Shown here: piece by piece, positions 1-7,151 of the stretch | Layout of the letters: the number at the start of each line of letters is the position of its first letter | Position numbering within the stretch: position 1 is the stretch's first letter | Assembly: GCA_002353485.1 (NCBI GenBank) | Contig: DEJS01000022.1 | Coordinates: 75,448-139,447, forward strand | Direction: 5' to 3' | DNA: 64,000 nucleotides | Source: Prevotella sp. UBA2742 | Lineage (GTDB): Bacteria > Bacteroidota > Bacteroidia > Bacteroidales > Bacteroidaceae | Notes under the pieces: model-generated | The model's input: only the letters and a program-made list of their open reading frames with translations | Told to the model about the DNA's origin: nothing | Database searches by the model: none | Translations under genes and position numbers: made by a program

Positions 1-1
1 C

Positions 2-58
2 AATTCGTGGTCTTATAGCAAAGTCTGTATAATTCGAGGAATTAGTGTAATTCGTGGT
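2..58. repeat. Copies of a dispersed AATTAGTGTAATTCGTGGT repeat
   Basis: A 19-base word AATTAGTGTAATTCGTGGT lies at 40-58, and a partial copy (AATTCGTGG) lies at 2-10. The word overlaps the ribD stop codon. The same word, with at most one change, recurs at 37091-37109, 37148-37166 and 44272-44290. Function is unknown. Confidence 0.7.
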
Positions 59-977
59 TTTTTGTAAAGACGGCCAGGGTGTTGTCGCCGTAGGTGTGCA
101 GTGCATGCTGGCGGGCGGTGACGGGCAGCTGGGGTGCCGCGGTGCCGTCAGACACCAGCAGGCGGTGGTTGGTCTCCACACGCAGTTCGTCCCACAGGCC
201 GTCGCTGATGAAGGCCTGTAGCGTCTGGCGGCCGCCTTCTACGATGAGCGACTGCACCTGGTGCTGGTAGAGGTCGTCGATGAGCTGTGGCAGAGGTCGC
301 TGTCGGGTGAGCACGATGCGCTGCGGGTCGGGACCGTGCCAGTGGCGCACGGTGAGCTGCGGATGCTCGCGGAGGTAGGTGGTATGGCCTACGAGTATGG
401 CATCTTCCTGGGCGCGTAGCTGGTGAGAGAGCATCAGGGTGTGCTCGTTGCTGACGGCCAGCGCACGGCCGTGGTCGTCGATGAAGCCGTTGGCCGTCTG
501 GGCCCACTTCAGTATGATGTACGGGCGGTGATGGCGATGGTAGGTCAGGAAGCGACGGTTCAGCCATTGGCACTCTGCCTCGAGCACGCCCACGGTGACC
601 TGAATGCCGGCCTGTCGCAGCATGTCGATGCCACGTCCCTGCACCTTGGCAAAGGGGTCGATGCAGCCTACGACGACGCGCCGCACGCCTTTCCGAATAA
701 TCAGCTCGGCACAGGGCGGCGTACGGCCGTAGTGTGCACAGGGCTCCAGCGACACGTAGACGGTAGACTCCGGCAGCAGTCTTTCGTCTTCAGGGCGCAC
801 GCTGGCAAAGGCGTTCACCTCGGCATGGCCCTCGCCGCAGCGCACATGGTAGCCCTCGCCGATGATGCGGTCGTCGGCTACAATGACGGCGCCTACCATG
901 GGGTTCGGCCGGGCGCCCAGAATGCCATTGGCTGCCAGCTGCAGGCAGCGGTGCATATACTTTTCGTCGTTCGTCAT
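42..977 (-). CDS. ribD: Bifunctional riboflavin biosynthesis deaminase/reductase RibD
   Basis: Catalyses the second and third steps of riboflavin synthesis: deamination of the diaminopyrimidine intermediate, then NADPH-dependent reduction of its ribose side chain. The N-terminal half is a cytidine-deaminase-like zinc domain, with HAEVNAF at about residues 51-57 and PCAHYGRTPPC at 79-89 giving the His/Cys/Cys zinc ligands. The reductase domain begins near residue 145 and includes LIVEGG. At 311 residues it is shorter than typical RibD (about 350 or more), apparently by loss inside the reductase domain. I start it at the ATG at 977, not the upstream codon at 1037, because a promoter at 1003-1034 lies between them. 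The gene is monocistronic and convergent with whatever lies left of the window. Confidence 0.92.
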   Translation of the reverse strand: MTNDEKYMHRCLQLAANGILGARPNPMVGAVIVADDRIIGEGYHVRCGEGHAEVNAFASVRPEDERLLPESTVYVSLEPCAHYGRTPPCAELIIRKGVRRVVVGCIDPFAKVQGRGIDMLRQAGIQVTVGVLEAECQWLNRRFLTYHRHHRPYIILKWAQTANGFIDDHGRALAVSNEHTLMLSHQLRAQEDAILVGHTTYLREHPQLTVRHWHGPDPQRIVLTRQRPLPQLIDDLYQHQVQSLIVEGGRQTLQAFISDGLWDELRVETNHRLLVSDGTAAPQLPVTARQHALHTYGDNTLAVFTKNHELH

Positions 978-1002
978 AATGACCAAGATACAAATGAGTG
1001 TA

Positions 1003-1034
1003 CAAAGATAGCCATTATTTCTCAGACAGCCAAG
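1003..1034 (-). promoter_or_regulatory. Promoter of ribD
   Basis: Reading on the minus strand, CTTG (1031-1034), a 20-base spacer and TATCTTTG (1003-1010) match the Bacteroidetes consensus TTTG / TAnnTTTG with one change in the upstream box. It gives a leader of about 20 bases before the ribD ATG at 977. Confidence 0.6.
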
Positions 1035-1131
1035 CAATCTTCCCTATTTCTCATTTTCCCACCTTCCTTCAAACCACGTATATGAAGAATTAACTAAAGC
1101 ATAGTTTAGGGATCGGTTCAGGTAGTAACAC

Positions 1132-1233
1132 CTATATATCATTATTTCCAAATAGTTCTTGCTTAAAGAATTCGATGGCTTTCCTCAAGGTCTCATAGAC
1201 CATCTGGAGTTTCTCAGTAGACTCGAATTCCAT
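1132..1233 (-). CDS. Possible 33-residue small ORF overlapping the nucleotidyltransferase gene
   Basis: An ATG at 1233 opens 33 codons ending in TAG at 1132. It overlaps the 3' end of the nucleotidyltransferase gene by 20 bases in another frame. The peptide is charged and probably helical (starts MEFESTEKLQMVYETLRK). Its position downstream of an MNT gene is where a HepT toxin gene is usually found, but the ORF is far shorter than HepT (about 110 residues or more) and I see no HepT motif. It may be a genuine small partner, a remnant, or chance. Confidence 0.3.
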   Translation of the reverse strand: MEFESTEKLQMVYETLRKAIEFFKQELFGNNDI

Positions 1234-1507
1234 ATTTCAAGATTTGTTGTTTAAATACTGGGTTCATACGTTCTCGCATCCGCACCACATCAACATCACA
1301 TCCAAGCAGTTCTTGCAAATAGATTTTGACACCAGCCTGGTTGAACAGGTTGGGCACCATCTCCACACAAATGTCCACATCACTGTCTTCTCGCTGTTCG
1401 TTGCGCGCCAACGAGCCGAAGAGCATCATGGAGTGTACGCCGTAATGCTCGTCAAGATACTGACGAGTAGTTTTCAGTTTCTCTATGGTCTGTGTCCTGT
1501 CAAGCAT
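1214..1507 (-). CDS. MNT-type nucleotidyltransferase domain protein (MntA-like)
   Basis: A 97-residue protein with the minimal nucleotidyltransferase signature GSLARNEQREDSDVDI: the GS motif plus two metal-binding aspartates. Proteins of this size and type are often the antitoxin MntA of HepT/MntA systems, which AMPylates the HepT RNase. No full-length HepT gene is adjacent. The start at 1507 (MLDRTQTIEKL) is preferred because upstream in-frame codons extend into AT-rich non-coding sequence. The gene sits in a low-GC patch between ribD and the high-GC secreted-protein run, which suggests acquisition. The biochemical activity is inferred from the motif; the role as an antitoxin is not established here. 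Confidence 0.7.
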   Translation of the reverse strand: MLDRTQTIEKLKTTRQYLDEHYGVHSMMLFGSLARNEQREDSDVDICVEMVPNLFNQAGVKIYLQELLGCDVDVVRMRERMNPVFKQQILKYGIRVY

Positions 1508-1726
1508 AAGCGAATAATTGTTGTATCTTACTGTAAAACTGCTATTAAGCGAGGGGCATGATGCTCGCATCAATGACCGAGCGTGAGCAGTTTCGAGGAT
1601 TTCACGCAGCAAAGATACGAAATTTCCACAAATAATCATCGGGAATGGACGAAAAAAGTTATAATTTAAAGAGAAAATTTCGCCTAATAATTAGGTAAAG
1701 TGATACACTACCCACATTTTTGTTTC

Positions 1727-1789
1727 ATGACAATTGAGCAGATTTCCGAGATGACAGGTCTTACAACTGAGGAAATCGAAGCACTATAA
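1727..1789 (+). pseudogene. Remnant of an Rpn/PDDEXK_2-type nuclease C-terminus
   Basis: Twenty codons starting MTIEQISEMTGLTTEEIEAL and ending in TAA. This closely resembles the small helix-turn-helix-like tail found at the end of many Rpn-family (PDDEXK_2, 'putative transposase') proteins, where a phrase of the type 'IEQIAEITGLSxEEI' is usual. Nothing upstream in the same frame resembles the nuclease domain, so I read it as a decayed fragment. The family assignment is from memory of the tail motif and should be treated as tentative. Confidence 0.45.
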
Positions 1790-1846
1790 AATAGTTTAGT
1801 ATGTTGTCAAAGCGAGGTTGGCAGCGCTAACTTTTTCTTTTATTTA

Positions 1847-1878
1847 TTTGGATTATTGGAGAGTAATTAGTATCTTTG
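1847..1878 (+). promoter_or_regulatory. Promoter of the secreted-protein/prmC/recX/comF run
   Basis: TTTG (1847-1850), a 20-base spacer and TATCTTTG (1871-1878) match the Bacteroidetes sigma consensus exactly. The first start codon lies 37 bases downstream (1916), and no other full match is seen before 7049, so it may drive the whole run. Confidence 0.75.
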
Positions 1879-1915
1879 CCGGCGAAAAAGGGCTCTAAGA
1901 ATTAATACTGACGAG

Positions 1916-2374
1916 ATGATGAGAATGCTAAGAATATGGCTGCTGGCTGCCTTGCTGACGGGCTGCGGACTGCAGGGACAGGCTGCCGACTATGCTTTCC
2001 TGAACCTGACGGGCACCGGCCAGAGTTACGAGCTGGCGGCCATCCGGAAGATTACCTTCGCCGGCGACAACATGGTGCTATGGGTGGACGGGAAGCAGCA
2101 CGAGGTGGCTATGAACAGCATCGGCAAGGTGGTGTTTTCAGACATGGCGACGGCCATCAGCCTGCCGCATACGGCAGGGCCAGCGGCTTTCGAGCTGAAG
2201 GACGGCACGCTGCGCGTGGCCACGGGGGGCGAGGTGAGCATCTACACCCTGGACGGGCGCATGGTAAGACAGGCGACGTCCGACGGCCAGACAACGATTA
2301 GCCTGGACGACCTGCCCAGGGGTGCCTATATCATAAAGAGCGCAGGCACGGCCCGCAAGGTGGTAAAACAATGA
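1916..2374 (+). CDS. Secreted protein with sorting-like C-terminal tail
   Basis: A 152-residue exported protein of unknown function. The N-terminus carries a hydrophobic stretch with a possible lipobox (LTGC, Cys17) and also an alternative AxA-type cleavage site (GQA/AD), so it could be a lipoprotein or a periplasmic/secreted protein. The middle (about residues 24-75) is a short beta-rich module that resembles the N-terminus of the next protein. The last 50 residues (IYTLDGRMV ... LPRGAYIIK ... KVVKQ) look like the C-terminal domain used for type IX export in Prevotella. The stop overlaps the next start by four bases (ATGA), indicating translational coupling. It has its own strong promoter. 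Confidence 0.7.
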   Translation: MMRMLRIWLLAALLTGCGLQGQAADYAFLNLTGTGQSYELAAIRKITFAGDNMVLWVDGKQHEVAMNSIGKVVFSDMATAISLPHTAGPAAFELKDGTLRVATGGEVSIYTLDGRMVRQATSDGQTTISLDDLPRGAYIIKSAGTARKVVKQ

Positions 2375-3741
2375 GCATACGAACTATGAACGGAGCATTA
2401 CGAGTTATGAACTATAGACGTCTTTCTGTCGTCCTGCTGCTTGCCATAGGCTTCGTGCTGAACGGCACGGCACAGCAACGCTATCTGAACATACATACGG
2501 GTGGCAAGACCATCAGCTACCCTGTGGAAGGTGTAGACAGCGTGACCTTCTCGAGCGTACAGCCCGAAGAGGCCCAGCTGGCCGGTCCACGCATCACGCA
2601 GACCATTGTCAAGGAGCAGGAGAAAGCCACGGTGTACAACATTGCCTACCCCTCTACCGACCCCTATGGCAACCCTGTCACGCTGTCGGGTTCCATCATA
2701 CTGGGCGACGAGGTTGCGGCCAGCAAGCATGCCCGGGGCATGCTACTGTACAACCACTTCACGGTGTACCACAAGGCGCAGGTGCCCTCGATGGGCGACC
2801 TGGGCATACCCCTGAAGATAGTGGGCAGCGGCATGATAGCGGTGGCTGCCGACTACTACGGTTTCGGACTGACGGGCGACAAGAACCAGGCCTACTGCAT
2901 GTCGCGCCACAACGCGCAGGCCAGCGTGGACGCCCTCATAGCAGCACGGCAGTTGCTGAAAGGGCTGGGCTATACGTGGGACGACTATCTGTTCAACTGC
3001 GGCTACTCGGAGGGCGGTCAGACGTCGATGGGCGTGCTGCGGCTGTGCACGGAGAAGTATCCCGACATACGCTTCACGCATACCATTGCCGGCGCCGGAC
3101 CGTACGACATTGGCGAGACGTACCGCCAGCTGGTGAAGTCGGGCGAGACGTCGATGCCGTCGACCGTCATCAGCACCCTGCTGGCCTATAACGAGTACTG
3201 CCGGCTGGGCTTCGGTCTGAGCGAGCTCTTCCTGGAACCCACGCTGAGCAAGATAGCAGAGTACCTGCTGAGCAAGGAGTACGTGCAGCAGCAGATAGAG
3301 GCCAACGTGGCCACCACGAAGGTGCACGATTGGCTGACGGAGCCGCTGTTCGACTTCGAGAGCACGATATCGCGCCGCTTCATGGAGGTGTTTGAGTACG
3401 ACAACCTGTCGAAGGGTTGGACGCCGCACCCTGAGGAACGCATCTCGCTGGTGCACAACGAGCTGGACAACAGCGTGCCCTACGCCAACACAACGCAGAT
3501 GACGGCATTCTTCCAACAGCACGGATTCAACGTCATAGAGAATGGCGACCGCTATCGGGACGGTACGGTATTATCGTATCATGGCTCGTGGGACGCCCGT
3601 GCCATCTCAGACAAGCTGGGCCAGCACGAGTTCGGGGCCCTACCCTTCGTGAGTGAAATCATACAAGTAGTATGCCACTATCTGGACATCAAGCCCTGGT
3701 TCACCATCAGTGCCCAGGATTTGGAAGTCCTATTTCATTAA
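2371..3741 (+). CDS. Secreted alpha/beta-hydrolase (secretory-lipase-like esterase)
   Basis: A 456-residue exported hydrolase. After a signal peptide (best from the internal Met13, MNYRRLSVVLLLAIGF, at 2407) comes a small beta module at residues 37-62, then an alpha/beta-hydrolase domain. The nucleophile elbow is GYSEGGQ with Ser213. Asp366 (in HNELDNSVP) and His404 (in YHGSW) are plausible triad partners. The layout resembles the LIP/secretory-lipase family acting on esters or acylglycerols; the substrate is unknown. The first ATG (2371) overlaps the upstream stop as ATGA, supporting coupling, but the signal peptide would fit better from 2407. It is followed after 24 bases by a lipoprotein gene. 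Confidence 0.8.
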   Translation: MSIRTMNGALRVMNYRRLSVVLLLAIGFVLNGTAQQRYLNIHTGGKTISYPVEGVDSVTFSSVQPEEAQLAGPRITQTIVKEQEKATVYNIAYPSTDPYGNPVTLSGSIILGDEVAASKHARGMLLYNHFTVYHKAQVPSMGDLGIPLKIVGSGMIAVAADYYGFGLTGDKNQAYCMSRHNAQASVDALIAARQLLKGLGYTWDDYLFNCGYSEGGQTSMGVLRLCTEKYPDIRFTHTIAGAGPYDIGETYRQLVKSGETSMPSTVISTLLAYNEYCRLGFGLSELFLEPTLSKIAEYLLSKEYVQQQIEANVATTKVHDWLTEPLFDFESTISRRFMEVFEYDNLSKGWTPHPEERISLVHNELDNSVPYANTTQMTAFFQQHGFNVIENGDRYRDGTVLSYHGSWDARAISDKLGQHEFGALPFVSEIIQVVCHYLDIKPWFTISAQDLEVLFH

Positions 3742-3765
3742 CCATCATAAAAAAGAGAGACGACA

Positions 3766-5055
3766 ATGACAAGAAGATTCTACCATTTGTTCCTCATGCT
3801 GTCGCTGACGGCCGGAACACTATTTATGACGGGCTGCAGCAGCACCGACGAAGACAAGGAGGTGCCGTCGAGCATTCCTGCCAGCCAGCACGAGCAGGAC
3901 GTGACGGAGACGAAGACTCCGCTGGCCACTGCGGCCATCAACCTGAACGAGCAGATGGCCAACCTGGACTTCTCGGTACTGGAACCACTGGCCGAGACCG
4001 TGCCCTCGATTAATGCCAGTGCACCGGGCATGACGCGTGGCGACGGCGACAATGCCGCCGTGGAGTTTGAGAGCAAGCTGAAGCAGCTGCTTACCATCCT
4101 GCAGAACGAGACCACGAGGTCCCTGCCCTCGGTGACGCTGGGCCGCCGCTTCTCGTTCCAGGCCTTCAACGAGGCGCTACAGCTGGCCTGGGACATCTCT
4201 GTCACGCTGGGCGAGCAGGGCGAGAGCAGCTCGTCGTGGTTCGGACTGAACAAGACCATGAAGGGCGAGGTGAACTATACGGCGCGCAACGGCGACAAAT
4301 ACACCGTGAAGGGCGTGATAGACAAGAACGTAGAGGTGCAGTTCCGGGGCTTCAAGACCAAGCTGGTGGTGACCAAGGCCAGCGAGATGTTTATCTACAA
4401 GAACGACGAGCAGGTGCTGAAGATACTGTCGAGCTCGGAGAACAACCGCCCGATATGGCTTCCCATCCTCATCAGGGACAACTTCTTTACGGGCCAGCTG
4501 TTCTACGACGACTTCGAGGTCAGCCTGACCTACGACAAGGTGAGCACGCACGAGCGTACGGTAGACCTGGTGTACAGCAAGAAAGACATAGAGGGTGCCC
4601 TGCTGGCCATGTCGGTGAAGCTGGAAGACGACGCCGACCTGAAGAAGCTGCTCTCGCACGACGTGCAGGTGAAGGCCGACTTCACGGTGAAGGCGCTTGA
4701 CGGTCTGCTGAACCTGAACGGAGCGGTACAGAACGTGAACTACATGGTGGTGGACGGCATCAAGGTGTCGAAGTGCATGAAGGAAGGCTGCACGACGGAA
4801 GCAGAATGCAACAGCCTGACCGCCGACTTCAACAACAACATCAAGCTGACCCTGACACTGCAGGACATGCCGATAGGCGACATCTACATGGGCACGCTGT
4901 ACGACGAGGTGACGAAGCGTTTCTACCCCACCATCATGGTACACGCAGACCTGCTGGGCAAGGAAGACTATACGCTGACCAACCTGCTGGAGATGATGGG
5001 CGTGGACGTGCCTACCATCCTGAAGAACGCAGCCGAGATGGCCCAAAGCGAATGA
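3766..5055 (+). CDS. Lipoprotein of unknown function
   Basis: A 429-residue lipoprotein: signal peptide ending in the lipobox FMTGC with Cys24, followed by a Ser/Asp/Glu-rich linker. The rest alternates predicted amphipathic helices (about 40-150) with beta-rich stretches (about 160-410). No enzymatic motif stands out and I do not recognise the family. It lies between the secreted hydrolase and prmC, and its stop codon overlaps the prmC start (ATGA at 5052-5055), so it is cotranscribed with that housekeeping gene. The product is probably surface-exposed or on the inner face of the outer membrane. Confidence 0.7.
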   Translation: MTRRFYHLFLMLSLTAGTLFMTGCSSTDEDKEVPSSIPASQHEQDVTETKTPLATAAINLNEQMANLDFSVLEPLAETVPSINASAPGMTRGDGDNAAVEFESKLKQLLTILQNETTRSLPSVTLGRRFSFQAFNEALQLAWDISVTLGEQGESSSSWFGLNKTMKGEVNYTARNGDKYTVKGVIDKNVEVQFRGFKTKLVVTKASEMFIYKNDEQVLKILSSSENNRPIWLPILIRDNFFTGQLFYDDFEVSLTYDKVSTHERTVDLVYSKKDIEGALLAMSVKLEDDADLKKLLSHDVQVKADFTVKALDGLLNLNGAVQNVNYMVVDGIKVSKCMKEGCTTEAECNSLTADFNNNIKLTLTLQDMPIGDIYMGTLYDEVTKRFYPTIMVHADLLGKEDYTLTNLLEMMGVDVPTILKNAAEMAQSE

Positions 5056-5894
5056 ACTACCAGGAGCTTTGGCACCGGCTGTCGGAAGTATATGATGCGG
5101 GCGAGGCGAAAGCCTTAGCCCGCATGTTGTATGAGGTGCGCTACGGGCTGTCGCTGGGCGACCTGCTGATGGGTCGCGACGAAGGGGTGCCCCAGGACGA
5201 GCTGGAACAGCTGGCCGTCCGGCTGGAGCATCAGGAGCCCATACAGTACGTGCTGGGGCAGGCCGACTTCTGCGGCCGTACATTCAAGGTCAGCCCGGCG
5301 GTGCTGATACCACGTCCGGAGACGGAGGAGCTGTGCCTGTGGGTGGTAGAAGAAGTCAGAGAGCAATGGCGAGCGGCGGGCGAGGGACTGTCGGTCCTTG
5401 ACATCGGCACGGGCAGCGGGTGTATAGCCGTCACGCTGGCTGCCGAGCTGCCCGGGGCCAGGGTGAGGGCATGGGACATCTCAGAGGAAGCCCTGCAGGT
5501 GGCCCGCGAGAATGCCCTGAGGAACGGCGTCAGCGTAAGCTTCGAACACCATGACGCGCTGCACGCCACTACGACGGCACAGCCGACGACGGACATCATC
5601 GTCTCGAATCCGCCCTATATATGCAACAGGGAACGTACGGCCATGGAGGCCAACGTCTTGGAGCACGAGCCACACACGGCCCTCTTCGTGCCCGACGACG
5701 ACCCGCTGCTGTTCTATAGGGCCATAGCCCGGTATGGGCGCGAGGCCCTGAAGCCAGGCGGCAGACTGTACTTTGAGATAAACCCCATGTACCGGGACCC
5801 CCTGGACGAGATGCTACGCAGGATGTCGTACCACGACATCGCCACCAGGGCTGACCAATATGGCAAACAACGAATGATACGAGCATGCTTATGA
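5052..5894 (+). CDS. prmC: Release-factor glutamine N5-methyltransferase PrmC
   Basis: Methylates the glutamine of the GGQ motif of peptide-chain release factors RF1/RF2 using S-adenosylmethionine. The 280-residue protein has the helical N-terminal substrate-binding domain (about 1-100), the SAM-binding motif DIGTGSGCIAV (117-127) and the catalytic NPPY motif at residues 186-189. The length is normal. The start ATG overlaps the preceding lipoprotein's stop (ATGA). The end overlaps the recX start in the same way. The gene is thus embedded in a translationally coupled run, which is unusual company for a translation-factor modifier. Confidence 0.94.
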   Translation: MNYQELWHRLSEVYDAGEAKALARMLYEVRYGLSLGDLLMGRDEGVPQDELEQLAVRLEHQEPIQYVLGQADFCGRTFKVSPAVLIPRPETEELCLWVVEEVREQWRAAGEGLSVLDIGTGSGCIAVTLAAELPGARVRAWDISEEALQVARENALRNGVSVSFEHHDALHATTTAQPTTDIIVSNPPYICNRERTAMEANVLEHEPHTALFVPDDDPLLFYRAIARYGREALKPGGRLYFEINPMYRDPLDEMLRRMSYHDIATRADQYGKQRMIRACL

Positions 5895-6361
5895 AGACCG
5901 AACAAGAAGCCTACCTGACGCTGGCGGCGCTGTGTGCGAGGAGCGAGCACTGCCAGTGGGAAATGCTGGAGAGGATGCGCCGCTGGGAGCTGGACGACGC
6001 GGCCCTGGCGCGTGTGATGGCCCGGCTGGTAAAAGAGCGTTACGTGGATGACGAGCGCTATGCCCGAGCCTTCGTCAAGGACAAAGTGCGCAACAACAAA
6101 TGGGGCCGCCGGAAGGTGGAGCAGGCCCTGTGGCAGAAACGTATTGCCGACGACATCCGGGAGCGCGTACTCGACGAGGTGGACGAGGAGGAATACCTGA
6201 ACGTGCTGCGCCCGCTGCTGAAGCAGAAGCGAAAGAGCACCAAGGCAGAGAACGACTACGAGCTGAAGCAGAAGCTGGTGCGCTTTGCCTTAGGGCGAGG
6301 CTTTACCTACGATATCATCCGGCAGTGTATTGACGTAGACGAAGTGCCCGATGAAGATTAG
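5891..6361 (+). CDS. recX: Regulatory protein RecX
   Basis: RecX-family regulator that binds RecA filaments and limits recombinase activity. The protein is 156 residues from the ATG at 5891, which overlaps the prmC stop as ATGA; an alternative ATG lies two codons upstream at 5885. Tandem three-helix RecX repeats are visible, including LVKERYVDDERYARAFVKDK, a family hallmark, followed by NNKWGRRKVEQAL. Length is typical. It overlaps the comF-like gene downstream by 11 bases. Confidence 0.9.
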   Translation: MKTEQEAYLTLAALCARSEHCQWEMLERMRRWELDDAALARVMARLVKERYVDDERYARAFVKDKVRNNKWGRRKVEQALWQKRIADDIRERVLDEVDEEEYLNVLRPLLKQKRKSTKAENDYELKQKLVRFALGRGFTYDIIRQCIDVDEVPDED

Positions 6362-7049
6362 CTGGTGGTCACGCATACTGGACTTCATCTCGCCACGCCT
6401 GTGCGTGGTGTGCGGTGAGCGGCTGGCCGTCACCGAGCGTACCCTTTGCGCCTGCTGCACGCTGCACCTGCCCTACACCGGCTACCAGTTTACGCCCACC
6501 GACAACCCCATGTGCCAACTGCTATGGAAAGTCAGCCGCGTGGAACGCGCAGCGGCCCTGCTGCACTACGAGCCGCGAAGCGAGCTGGCCGCCGTCGTAT
6601 ATCAGCTGAAATACGGCGACCGTCCTGACATCGGCGAGGACATGGGGGCCCTGATGGGGCGTGAACTGCAGCGCTCACACTTCCTGGACGGCATCGACGT
6701 GCTGGTGCCTGTGCCGCTGACATGGTGGCGCGAGCAGCAGCGCGGCTACAACCAAAGCGAACGGCTGGCCGTAGGCATCAGCGACGTCACAGGACTGCCT
6801 ATCGCCAGGAAGGCACTAAGGAGGAAACGCTTTCTTCAGACTCAGACACACCTGAACCGGCAGGAACGGCAGGAGAACGTCAGCGACATGTTTGAGCTGC
6901 GCAACGGCCGACAGGTTGAAGGGCGCCATGTACTGCTCATCGACGACATCTGTACCACCGGAGCCACACTGACGGCATGCGCCAATGTGCTGAGTGCCGT
7001 TCCTGGCGTGCGCGTCAGTGTATGCACCCTGGGGCTGACCAAGAGCTGA
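6351..7049 (+). CDS. comF: ComF-family phosphoribosyltransferase-like protein
   Basis: A 232-residue ComF-like protein. The N-terminus has two CxxC-type pairs (LCVVCGE ... LCACC) that form a zinc-ribbon-like element. The C-terminal half is a type I phosphoribosyltransferase fold with the PRPP loop LLIDDICTTGATLT near residues 195-208. In transformable bacteria ComF acts in DNA uptake with the ComF helicase and DprA; elsewhere its role is unclear. Its start overlaps recX. It is probably the last gene of the run that begins at 1916. No clear terminator follows. Confidence 0.85.
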   Translation: MKISWWSRILDFISPRLCVVCGERLAVTERTLCACCTLHLPYTGYQFTPTDNPMCQLLWKVSRVERAAALLHYEPRSELAAVVYQLKYGDRPDIGEDMGALMGRELQRSHFLDGIDVLVPVPLTWWREQQRGYNQSERLAVGISDVTGLPIARKALRRKRFLQTQTHLNRQERQENVSDMFELRNGRQVEGRHVLLIDDICTTGATLTACANVLSAVPGVRVSVCTLGLTKS

Positions 7050-7122
7050 GGATGCAATCGGTTGCACACCACAAAAGGACATTTATGGGCAAGGCCCGAC
7101 ACCACGTAACCCTTTTATTTGC

Positions 7123-7130
7123 TATCTTTG
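7123..7130 (+). promoter_or_regulatory. Possible -7 element of the amylase gene
   Basis: TATCTTTG matches the downstream box of the Bacteroidetes promoter and lies 21 bases before the amylase ATG at 7152. No TTTG is present at the proper distance upstream, so this is a partial match. It still argues against using start codons upstream of 7130. Confidence 0.35.
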
Positions 7131-7151
7131 CAGGCAGAAACTAATAACACA

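Larger units (their letters stand above)
1508..1915. other. Low-GC intergenic region with a nuclease remnant and a promoter
   Basis: About 400 bases, visibly AT-rich compared with its right neighbour. It holds a 20-codon remnant (1727-1789) that looks like the C-terminus of a PDDEXK_2/Rpn-type protein, and the promoter of the following secreted-protein genes (1847-1878). I see no other gene or repeat in it. Confidence 0.6.

Noticed and set aside
1132..1233. Calling the 33-codon ORF a HepT toxin
   Set aside because: Too short by a factor of three and without the HepT RNase motif; kept only as a possible small ORF.
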